Below the pieces are notes generated by a model that saw nothing but the letters and a program-made list of their open reading frames with translations, was not told the DNA's origin and did no database searches. Shown one piece after another: positions 1 to 5,642 of a stretch of 9,441 bases of DNA (positions are counted from its first letter, which is position 1; each line of letters begins with the position of its first letter). This DNA is from an uncultured Ignavibacteriales bacterium. Lineage in GTDB: Bacteria > Bacteroidota > Ignavibacteria > Ignavibacteriales > Ignavibacteriaceae. The stretch covers positions 1-9,441 of the forward strand of contig CAJXGP010000047.1 of assembly GCA_913053915.1 (NCBI GenBank), given 5' to 3'. The position numbers and the translations under genes are program-made.

Positions 1-20
1 CCTTCGGTCGAAATGACAAA
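1..20. repeat. Edge of a probable dispersed intergenic repeat
   Basis: The first 20 bases (CCTTCGGTCGAAATGACAAA) resemble one end of the short palindromic intergenic repeats that read roughly 'TTCG...CGAAATGACA' and occur many times in some bacterial genomes. Only one end is visible because the window starts inside it, so the partner arm and total length cannot be judged. The assignment rests on recognition of the motif, not on a second copy in this window. Confidence 0.35.
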
Positions 21-33
21 TCGTTCAAATGTC

Positions 34-240
34 TTATTTTGCAGAAACTCTAATGTTATTCTTTACAAATTTTAGGCTATAAAATATCTCATTTTGAGAA
101 TAATCTGTAAACATTTGATACTCAAAAGTAAAAACAGATGAGCATAGTTCAAAAAATTCATTCCCGTTAGGCGTTGTTCTTATGTAAATTAGGAATGGAT
201 TAAAAAGAACACCGGATATGTAACAAATTCCGAATTCCAT
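34..240 (-). CDS. Doubtful small hypothetical protein (68 aa)
   Basis: I do not recognise this frame. It starts with ATG at 240, has no clear Shine-Dalgarno site, and would encode a 68-residue protein rich in Phe, Tyr and Asn with no visible motif, signal peptide or clear membrane segment. The same frame stays open upstream to a stop at 280-282 (about 82 sense codons in all) without an earlier ATG, so it could be a remnant of a longer gene. It lies downstream of, and on the same strand as, the B12-binding gene but about 195 bases away and beyond possible hairpins. It may equally be a chance frame in AT-rich DNA. Confidence 0.2.
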   Translation of the reverse strand: MEFGICYISGVLFNPFLIYIRTTPNGNEFFELCSSVFTFEYQMFTDYSQNEIFYSLKFVKNNIRVSAK

Positions 241-351
241 TGGAACAACATTATGAGTATCCTGGTTTTTAGAGTAAATTCATAAATTAAAAGTAAAAGA
301 GAAAATTTTAAAAAAATTGAAAGGACGATAACTATTTAAAATATCAGATTC

Positions 352-368
352 GTTAAAATCCTTTTAAC
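352..368. repeat. Perfect 7-bp inverted repeat
   Basis: GTTAAAA at 352-358 and TTTTAAC at 362-368 are exact reverse complements separated by only TCC. The arm shares GTTAAA with the arms of the hairpin at 382-406, so four copies of this hexamer (two per strand) sit within 55 bases. It lies 68 bases or more past the stop of the B12-binding gene and could help end or protect that transcript, but the stem is nearly all A/T. Confidence 0.4.
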
Positions 369-370
369 AT

Positions 371-406
371 AAAAATATATACTTTAACCGGACAAAAAAG
401 TTAAAG
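371..406 (-). terminator. Possible weak terminator after the HIT/B12-binding genes
   Basis: Read on the minus strand, CTTTAAC (406-400) pairs perfectly with GTTAAAG (388-382) around an 11-base loop and is followed by TATATATTTTT. This is the order expected of an intrinsic terminator, about 30 bases after the stop codon of the B12-binding gene. The stem has only two G-C pairs, so it would be weak. Confidence 0.3.
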
Positions 407-435
407 GAATAAAAACTAATTTTTAAACTCATTTA

Positions 436-852
436 TTAGACTGCTTTTTTAGGATTCTCTTTCCTCCATTTCCTAATATAATCGGCAATTACAGTGGTTA
501 GTGCACCGGGTGTAAATAATTCTCCCACACCCATTTTTTTTAATTCATTTAAGTCTCCCTCCGGAATTATACCACCGCCCGTCAGTAGTACATCGTTGAG
601 GCCTTTTTCTTTCATTAACTCGAGTACCTTAGGGAAAACAGTCATATGAGCGCCGGATAAAATACTTATCCCGATTACGTCAACATCCTCTTGGATAGCC
701 GCTTCAACTATCATTTCAGGAGTTTGACGCAACCCCGTATAAATAACTTCCATTCCGGCATCTCGTAGAGCGGCTGCAATTACTTTCGCGCCTCTGTCAT
801 GACCGTCTAACCCGGCTTTTGCTATTAAGACTCTTATTTTTTCATAACTCAT
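436..852 (-). CDS. B12-binding methylmalonyl-CoA mutase small subunit / C-terminal domain protein
   Basis: This 138-residue protein is a stand-alone cobalamin-binding domain of the acyl-CoA mutase type. The B12 signature is complete: DGHDRG at residues 16-21 with His18 as the expected cobalt ligand, the SxL motif at 63-65 (SIL), and the glycine-rich TGGG at 91-94 that lines the nucleotide-tail pocket. In families of this kind the domain pairs with a separate catalytic subunit to isomerise methylmalonyl-CoA or a related acyl-CoA; no such subunit is in the window, so the substrate is uncertain. The ATG at 852 overlaps the end of the upstream HIT gene by 11 bases, and GAGG about 8 bases before the ATG lies inside that gene, indicating translational coupling. 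It may be followed by a weak terminator. Confidence 0.9.
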   Translation of the reverse strand: MSYEKIRVLIAKAGLDGHDRGAKVIAAALRDAGMEVIYTGLRQTPEMIVEAAIQEDVDVIGISILSGAHMTVFPKVLELMKEKGLNDVLLTGGGIIPEGDLNELKKMGVGELFTPGALTTVIADYIRKWRKENPKKAV

Positions 853-1279
853 TTTTTAACCTCTTACTTTTTGAAATTACCAGGCGAATTTTATCGGCAT
901 AATTTTTCATAGTATTATTACTATAAGTTTTAAGATTTAACCTGAATTTAAAATCATCATCATCGAAGCGTGGAATTACATGAAAATGGAAATGAAAAAC
1001 CGTTTGACCCGCCGCTGTTCCGTTATTAGCAAAGATATTAAAACCATCGGGTTCTAAACTTTCAAAAAGAGCATCAGTGAGAAACTGTGTCGTGACAATT
1101 AATTTTTCCAATTCGGCTTTCGGCACATCTAAAAAATTTTGATAGTGATATTTTGGAATTATCAGGGTATGACCATAGTTAACCGGACGAATATCAAGAA
1201 ACGATATTATTTCATTTGTCTCAAATAATATTTCGGCATAAGCTTTTCGGGCTATTATATCACAAAAGATACAATTCAT
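842..1279 (-). CDS. HIT-family nucleotide hydrolase/transferase
   Basis: The 145-residue protein has the defining histidine triad HFHFH at residues 96-100, followed by VIPR; the central His98 is the expected nucleophile that attacks the alpha-phosphate of a nucleotide substrate. The N-terminal CIFCDII (residues 3-9) and the GHTLIIPK stretch (36-43) are typical of the Hint/HinT-like branch, cytosolic enzymes that hydrolyse AMP-linked compounds. Exact substrate is not predictable. Length is slightly above the usual 110-140 because of a basic C-terminal extension. The ATG start has no obvious Shine-Dalgarno site. It is the first gene of a two-gene unit, overlapping the B12-binding gene by 11 bases; the functional reason for this pairing is unclear. 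Confidence 0.9.
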   Translation of the reverse strand: MNCIFCDIIARKAYAEILFETNEIISFLDIRPVNYGHTLIIPKYHYQNFLDVPKAELEKLIVTTQFLTDALFESLEPDGFNIFANNGTAAGQTVFHFHFHVIPRFDDDDFKFRLNLKTYSNNTMKNYADKIRLVISKSKRLKNEL

Positions 1280-1305
1280 AATCGAAAATAGTTTTAATTT
1301 TTAAG

Positions 1306-1335
1306 TTGACACGAAAATACATGCATGACTATTAT
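1306..1335 (+). promoter_or_regulatory. Sigma-70-like promoter boxes on the plus strand, no gene downstream
   Basis: TTGACA at 1306-1311 and TATTAT at 1330-1335 are separated by 18 bases, a near-consensus housekeeping promoter. It points toward the 3' end of the minus-strand PLP-enzyme gene, with no plus-strand gene ahead. It could be chance in AT-rich DNA or drive a non-coding or antisense transcript. Confidence 0.25.
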
Positions 1336-1336
1336 A
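1331..1336 (-). promoter_or_regulatory. Possible -10 box for the HIT/B12-binding unit
   Basis: TATAAT is present on the minus strand at 1336-1331, about 50 bases before the HIT start codon, a sensible distance for a promoter. No good -35 box is seen 17 bases upstream, so support is weak. Confidence 0.25.
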
Positions 1337-1512
1337 AAAATTCAAGTTATTGATAAATAAAATCATAAATAAATCACCGCCGATAAAGTCTGCTTATAAT
1401 TAACAAATTATACATAAAGTTCTATTATTTAATTGATAAAAGAATAACGGAAGTTTTAGTAAATATGATATCGCAATAAAGTTTTGTACTTCGAAAATTC
1501 ACAAACTCAATT

Positions 1513-2472
1513 TCAAACAGACAAATATTTATCTTTTTTTGCAAACACACCGAATAAACCGCCTGTATGAATAAAAATACATTTCATGCCCAAATTTTTC
1601 AGTAGGAAGTTATCATAGTAAGCTTTGAAAGCTTTCCCTGTATAAGCAGGATCAAGAATAATTCCCGATGAATTTGCAAATTTTTTAATCAAAGTTAACT
1701 TATCTTGACTAATATTTTTATATCCTTCTTCCGAATACCCTTCTAAAATGCGTAAATTATCCCTTTGTATTTGGCAACCAAGTTGGTATTGCAGATTACA
1801 ACCTTCGGCAAGATTCAATATTTTGCTTATCATCTCCTCTTTGGAATGGAGGACATTTACAGCATATACTTTTAAATTCAGATTCAACAGGGAAGCCCCG
1901 GTTAACAGCCCCGCTGCAGTACCGCCTGAACCGCATGCAGTTAAAATTCCTCTAATTTTTGCCAGATCATATTGTTTACTCAACTCTTGCATAAAATCGA
2001 TATAACCCCAAATTCCGAGTGTAGTAGAACCTCCGCCGGGAATTACATATACTTTCAAACCTTTTTTTTCAAGTCTTTTCTTTTCATCAAACATTATCTC
2101 ATTAACTTTTGTGTATTCTTTTTTATTAAGATAAATTATATCAGCGCCTAAAAATTTATCGATAAATAAATTTCCATCCGGTCGTTTTGAATCTTTTCCC
2201 CAGAGAAATAATTTCGCTTTTATTCCAAACTTTCCGGCGGCTATTACGGTTGCCCTGGCATGATTTGACTGTTCTCCGCCTTCGGTAAAAATAATATCAG
2301 TCCTCTCCTTCTGTGCCTGATACATTAAATATTCCAACTTTCTAACTTTATTACCCGAAAGCTCAACACCTGTCAAGTCATCTCTTTTTATTAAAAATTT
2401 TTTACCTTCAAAAGAAATGATTTTAAGAGGGGTAGGCACATTGGCAATTTTTAATTTCTTTGGTATTCTCAT
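1513..2472 (-). CDS. D-cysteine desulfhydrase / ACC deaminase-like PLP enzyme
   Basis: This 319-residue protein belongs to the fold-type II PLP enzymes of the D-cysteine desulfhydrase/1-aminocyclopropane-1-carboxylate deaminase family. The N-terminus has the PTPL motif (13-16), then SGNKVRKLEYL (39-49), in which Lys42 should carry the PLP, then EGGEQSNHARATVIAA (64-79) for substrate/cofactor contacts, and a glycine-rich CGSGGTAAGL loop that would hold the PLP phosphate. Family members release ammonia and pyruvate plus sulfide from D-cysteine, or deaminate ACC or related amino acids; the motifs do not settle which. Length is normal and no signal peptide is seen, so it is cytosolic. The ATG overlaps the kdsB stop as ATGA, with no strong ribosome site of its own, implying translational coupling to kdsB. 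Confidence 0.88.
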   Translation of the reverse strand: MRIPKKLKIANVPTPLKIISFEGKKFLIKRDDLTGVELSGNKVRKLEYLMYQAQKERTDIIFTEGGEQSNHARATVIAAGKFGIKAKLFLWGKDSKRPDGNLFIDKFLGADIIYLNKKEYTKVNEIMFDEKKRLEKKGLKVYVIPGGGSTTLGIWGYIDFMQELSKQYDLAKIRGILTACGSGGTAAGLLTGASLLNLNLKVYAVNVLHSKEEMISKILNLAEGCNLQYQLGCQIQRDNLRILEGYSEEGYKNISQDKLTLIKKFANSSGIILDPAYTGKAFKAYYDNFLLKNLGMKCIFIHTGGLFGVFAKKDKYLSV

Positions 2473-3233
2473 GATCTTTTATTTTGAATATATCTTGAAT
2501 AATATAATCTGGCTCTTTCCAAATCCTCTTGTGTATCCACGGCAAGGCTTTCAAATTCCGTAATAACGATTTTAATTTTAAAACCGTTTTCTAGTATACG
2601 AAGCTGTTCGAGCTTTTCTATCCTTTCCAGGTCTGTTTGTAACAGCGAAGTAAAATACAAAAGGTCCTCTCTTCTATATACATAAAGTCCTATATGCTTA
2701 TAAATATCTGCTTTATTTATCCGTTCGTAATCATTTTTGGCATCTCTTACAAAAGGAATGGGCGATCTTGAAAAATATAATGCAAAATTTTGATAATCAA
2801 AAACAACCTTAGTTACCGAGGGGGACCTAAATTCTTCAACATTTTCAATTTTTTTAGCTAATGTAGAAACCTTAACGGAAGGATCGAATAATAAAGGCTC
2901 AATTGCCTGATCGATCATTTCACTGTTAATAAAAGGCTCATCTCCCTGAATATTAACAATAATATTAGCCGAAGGATAATTCATTGCAACTTTGGCAATC
3001 CTATCTGAACCGGTTGCTATTTTTTTTGAAGTTAAAACCGCCTCGGCACCGAAGCTATTAACTACTTGTTTCACTTTCTCGTCATCTACCGCAATAATAA
3101 CTTTATCGAGTAGCTTGGAATTTAATACACTTTCGTAAGTATGCCGGATCATAGGCTTACCTCCAATATTTGCCAAAGGTTTACCCATCAGTCTTGTTGA
3201 TGCAAAACGCGCCGGAATTATTCCAACAATCAT
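2469..3233 (-). CDS. kdsB: 3-deoxy-manno-octulosonate cytidylyltransferase (CMP-Kdo synthetase)
   Basis: KdsB activates Kdo by reacting it with CTP to give CMP-Kdo for the inner core of lipopolysaccharide, in the cytosol. The 254-residue length is typical. Visible signatures are the N-terminal nucleotide-binding IPARFASTRLMGKPL (6-20), TGSDRIA (74-80), NIQGDEPF (94-101) with the metal-binding Asp98, SRSPIPF (155-161), KHIGLYVYRRE (179-189), LEQLRILENG (208-217) and AVDTQEDLERA (231-241) with the second metal-ligand Asp233. The gene starts 80 bases after gatC and overlaps the next gene as ATGA. It is direct evidence for a Gram-negative outer membrane. A Kdo synthase or transferase is not present nearby. 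Confidence 0.96.
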   Translation of the reverse strand: MIVGIIPARFASTRLMGKPLANIGGKPMIRHTYESVLNSKLLDKVIIAVDDEKVKQVVNSFGAEAVLTSKKIATGSDRIAKVAMNYPSANIIVNIQGDEPFINSEMIDQAIEPLLFDPSVKVSTLAKKIENVEEFRSPSVTKVVFDYQNFALYFSRSPIPFVRDAKNDYERINKADIYKHIGLYVYRREDLLYFTSLLQTDLERIEKLEQLRILENGFKIKIVITEFESLAVDTQEDLERARLYYSRYIQNKRS

Positions 3234-3313
3234 ACTTTACTTTTCCCCCAATTACAATTATAAATCATAAACTCCAACATTTTTGATATTACTATTCAAT
3301 GTAGAAGGATTAA

Positions 3314-3607
3314 CTAATCCCTCTCGATTACTTTAGGAACTTTAAAATATTCTTCATCCTTATCAGGAGCATTACGCAAAGCATCTTCTCTTTTTATAGA
3401 TTCTTTAACTATATCTTCTCTGAATACATTACTGCCTTCACTAGGATGTGAAAGAGGTTCAATATTTTCAGTATTCAACTCGTTTAATTTTTCTATGTAT
3501 TCAAGAATTTGATTTAACTGTTTGGTAAAGTCCTGAATCTCATCCCGGTTGAACTTTAATCTGGCAAGTTCGGCTATATATTCTACATCATTTGTAGTTA
3601 CCGGCAT
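3314..3607 (-). CDS. gatC: Asp-tRNA(Asn)/Glu-tRNA(Gln) amidotransferase subunit C
   Basis: GatC is the small subunit that wraps around GatA and stabilises the GatCAB complex, which converts Glu-tRNA(Gln) and/or Asp-tRNA(Asn) to the amidated forms. The 97-residue length is normal. The family pattern is clear: VEYIAELARLKF (8-19), a helical FTKQLNQILEYIEKLNELNT (27-46), the linker ENIEPLSHP (47-55), and a C-terminal DALRNAPDKDEEYFKVPKV segment (75-93). The ATG lies 3 bases past the plsC stop, with AAGGA inside the plsC end, so it is in the same transcription unit. GatB is encoded about 2 kb away on the opposite strand, and GatA is not seen. Confidence 0.95.
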   Translation of the reverse strand: MPVTTNDVEYIAELARLKFNRDEIQDFTKQLNQILEYIEKLNELNTENIEPLSHPSEGSNVFREDIVKESIKREDALRNAPDKDEEYFKVPKVIERD

Positions 3608-3610
3608 AGT

Positions 3611-4321
3611 TTAATTTCCTTTCTTCAAATTTTTGATAACAATTTGTCTGACGTTTTCCATCAATTCCAATTCATCTTTTCGGGAATTCACATTAACAGT
3701 ATTAATCGGTTCTCCGAAACTGATGTAAATTGTGCCGCCTTTGATTTTAATTCTTTTTTTTGGCATTATCTTATCGGAACCGCTTACCGAAACAGGTACA
3801 ATAGGATAACCGACACGAGAAGCTAGATAGAATGCACCGCGTTTAAAAGGTTGTACTTCGCCTGTTTTACTTCTCGTGCCTTCGGCAAACAGCAGGAGCG
3901 AAACATGTTTTTCCGGCATAAATTTCTTGGCATACTGAATACTTTTTAGAGCACTTCCGATATTTTTCCGATCAATAACTATATATGGGCCTAATGAAAG
4001 CTGCCAACCAAATAGCGGAATCTTAGCAAGCTCTTTCTTAAAAACTATGCTGAGTTTATTTGGAATTCCATATTGCAGTGCGGGAATATCAAACTGGCTG
4101 ATGTGGTTCGATACAAAAACATAAACACTGTTTTTATCAAAATTTTCTAGACCTGTTATCTCTAATTTCACAAAGCTGATTAATAGTATCCCTTTTGAAA
4201 AAACCTTTGTCAACTTGAAATAAAGGTAAAAGCTCCTGTCAATAAGTGAAAATATTAGTGCAAATATGGATATAATTATCACATAAATAGTTAGTAAAAC
4301 CAACTTAAGATAGGACAGCAC
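3611..4321 (-). CDS. plsC: 1-acyl-sn-glycerol-3-phosphate acyltransferase (PlsC family)
   Basis: The 236-residue membrane protein would add the second acyl chain to lysophosphatidic acid, making phosphatidic acid for phospholipid synthesis at the inner membrane. It has an N-terminal hydrophobic segment (about 6-27), the catalytic NHxxxxD box at 72-78 (His73, Asp78), the glycerophosphate-binding FAEGTRS at 145-151, and the later IVPVSVSG strand (174-181). The start is GTG, overlapping the preceding TAG by one base (TAGTG) and preceded by a strong GGAGG, so this start is well supported. Close packing with the M48 gene upstream and gatC downstream indicates one operon. The precise acyl acceptor cannot be proven from sequence. 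Confidence 0.92.
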   Translation of the reverse strand: MLSYLKLVLLTIYVIIISIFALIFSLIDRSFYLYFKLTKVFSKGILLISFVKLEITGLENFDKNSVYVFVSNHISQFDIPALQYGIPNKLSIVFKKELAKIPLFGWQLSLGPYIVIDRKNIGSALKSIQYAKKFMPEKHVSLLLFAEGTRSKTGEVQPFKRGAFYLASRVGYPIVPVSVSGSDKIMPKKRIKIKGGTIYISFGEPINTVNVNSRKDELELMENVRQIVIKNLKKGN

Positions 4322-5520
4322 TAATTATCCTCCAAATTTAGTTTTTTATCTGTATTAGACTGATTATTTAAAGCTCCATTTGAATTAGTTTCCGAATTTA
4401 ATGATTTTTCATCAGCGTAATGATAATTATTGACCGCATTAACTCGTTTTTTTATGGATGGATGACTGTAAAAAAACCATTCTACAAATGGATGGGGTTC
4501 TTTATCACCTAGGTTTTGTTCGGTTAACTTTTCAAGTGTCGAGATGAAAGCCTCCTTTTTACCCGTAGCCTGTACAGCATATTCATCCGCTTGATATTCA
4601 AACCGTCTGGAGATAATATTTGACAACGGCATTTCAATAAATCCAATAACCATCCCCCAAAGAGCTAAAAGCGGTAATGCAGCTATTTCCGTAATTGATT
4701 CAAATCCAAACCATTTTAAGGAAATTTGATAGAGATACGAAATTAAAAAAAGTATGAGAAAGCTTGAAACTGTATTAATAAGAATGTTCTTCATTATATG
4801 TTTCTTTTTGTAATGCCCCAATTCATGAGCAATTACTGTTTCTATTTCATCATCGGAATATTTTTCCAGCAAAGTATCACTAAGTAAAATTCTTTTGGCT
4901 TTCCCGAGTCCTGTAAAAGCTGCATTTGCTTTCTTTGTATTCTTGCTCATATTAAATTTGAAAACATTCTCCACATTTATCCCTGCATTTTTCGCTAAGA
5001 TATCAATCTTATTTTTTAAGTCTTCATTATCCAAAGGTATTACTTTATAAAATAAAGGAAGAATAAGTACCGGAATTATTCTTGCCAATATTACAGAAAT
5101 AAGGAATAAAGCTATTGCAAACGGTAGCCACCATATATTTCCAAATTTATTAAGTATATAAAAAAATAAAAGTAATACCGGAATTCCAATTGCCAAAGAA
5201 ACAAGAAGACCTTTTAATCCCTCCCAAATCCATTTCAAAAAAGTCTGATTCGAAAGCAGGTATTTATGTTCCAGATGATAATCGGTATAGTAATTAACAG
5301 GGGAAAAAATGATCATACCGGCTAGACCGATAACAAATGAAAAAGCTAAAAAAAGTAAGTATTGATTTGGGAGAAAATTGCTTAGGTATTTTTCAAGGAT
5401 CAAACTATAACCGGTGGAAACGAATAGCAGTACTAATATAAAGCCTGCAATTCCTTTCCCGATGCTAATTTCCAACTTAATATTATTATATTTTTTTGAA
5501 TCCATATATTTAAAATACAC
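4321..5520 (-). CDS. M48 family (Ste24/CAAX protease 1-like) zinc metallopeptidase
   Basis: This is a multi-pass membrane zinc protease, up to 399 residues. The zinc site HELGH is at 232-236 within VIAHELGHYKKKH, and the third ligand comes from FEYQADEYA (Glu308, Asp312 forming ExxxD). Hydrophobic segments lie near residues 22-42, 53-73, 105-123, 131-158, 247-268 and 279-300, as in Ste24-type enzymes. The pre-catalytic NTKKANAAFTGLGKAKRILLSDTLL (194-218) is typical of the family. Bacterial members process or degrade membrane proteins; a prenyl substrate is unlikely in bacteria. The last ~35 residues are an Asn/Ser/Lys-rich polar tail. The frame opens with GTG at 5520, but the ATG at 5505 (giving 394 residues, MDSKKYNN) is an equally good or better start; neither has a clear ribosome site. 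It leads the plsC-gatC unit. Confidence 0.92.
   Translation of the reverse strand: MYFKYMDSKKYNNIKLEISIGKGIAGFILVLLFVSTGYSLILEKYLSNFLPNQYLLFLAFSFVIGLAGMIIFSPVNYYTDYHLEHKYLLSNQTFLKWIWEGLKGLLVSLAIGIPVLLLFFYILNKFGNIWWLPFAIALFLISVILARIIPVLILPLFYKVIPLDNEDLKNKIDILAKNAGINVENVFKFNMSKNTKKANAAFTGLGKAKRILLSDTLLEKYSDDEIETVIAHELGHYKKKHIMKNILINTVSSFLILFLISYLYQISLKWFGFESITEIAALPLLALWGMVIGFIEMPLSNIISRRFEYQADEYAVQATGKKEAFISTLEKLTEQNLGDKEPHPFVEWFFYSHPSIKKRVNAVNNYHYADEKSLNSETNSNGALNNQSNTDKKLNLEDN
4328..4333 (-). promoter_or_regulatory. Strong ribosome binding site deciding the plsC GTG start
   Basis: GGAGGA on the minus strand ends about 7 bases before the GTG at 4321, inside the end of the M48 gene. It supports the non-ATG start and shows that this organism uses Shine-Dalgarno pairing. 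Confidence 0.7.
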
Positions 5521-5642
5521 AAGGTTTAACAGCTAATCAATTTACTAAATAAGTTCCGGAATTATTTAGCCAGTTCATTTAGACTTTCGCTATGTATTAT
5601 TTCTTTTATATATTTAATCTTTAAAAATCTACACTATAGGAA
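5521..5642. promoter_or_regulatory. Divergent promoter region between the M48 gene and gatB
   Basis: These 122 bases must hold the promoters for the minus-strand M48-plsC-gatC unit and the plus-strand gatB-lepB unit. It is AT-rich with several TATTAT/TATATT-like boxes (for example 5595-5600) but no pair with a convincing -35, so I assign no specific promoter. Its distinctive element is the palindrome at 5545-5569. Confidence 0.4.
5545..5569. repeat. 25-base interrupted palindrome, candidate operator
   Basis: CTAAATAA at 5545-5552 and TTATTTAG at 5562-5569 are exact reverse complements. Between them is a G followed by TTCCGGAA (5554-5561), itself a perfect palindrome. The element could form a 12-bp stem with one bulged G, or act as a dyad-symmetric protein-binding site. 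It lies 25 bases before the M48 GTG and 73 bases before gatB. A terminator is not needed between divergent genes, so an operator is the more natural reading. Confidence 0.45.

Larger units (their letters stand above)
241..435. other. Gene-free AT-rich stretch with two small hairpins
   Basis: Together with the doubtful frame at 34-240, this gives 435 bases without a convincing gene. It is strongly A/T-rich. The only structure I see is two neighbouring inverted repeats at 352-368 and 382-406, listed separately. No tRNA-like fold or recognisable promoter stands out. Confidence 0.5.
1280..1512. other. 233-base intergenic region between two minus-strand genes
   Basis: No coding frame is convincing here. 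It contains promoter-like boxes on both strands around 1306-1336 (listed separately), an 8-base palindrome CATGCATG at 1320-1327, and a 7-bp A/T-only hairpin (TATAATT, AACA, AATTATA) at 1395-1412 with no T-run after it on the minus strand. No clear terminator for the upstream PLP-enzyme gene is seen, so read-through into the HIT gene is possible. Confidence 0.4.

Noticed and set aside
1395..1412. TATAATT / AATTATA hairpin as a terminator for the PLP-enzyme gene.
   Set aside because: It is entirely A/T, lies about 100 bases after the stop, and has no T-run following it on the minus strand.
1748..2005. Plus-strand frame of 85 codons.
   Set aside because: It lies wholly inside the well-supported minus-strand PLP-enzyme gene and has no recognisable motif.
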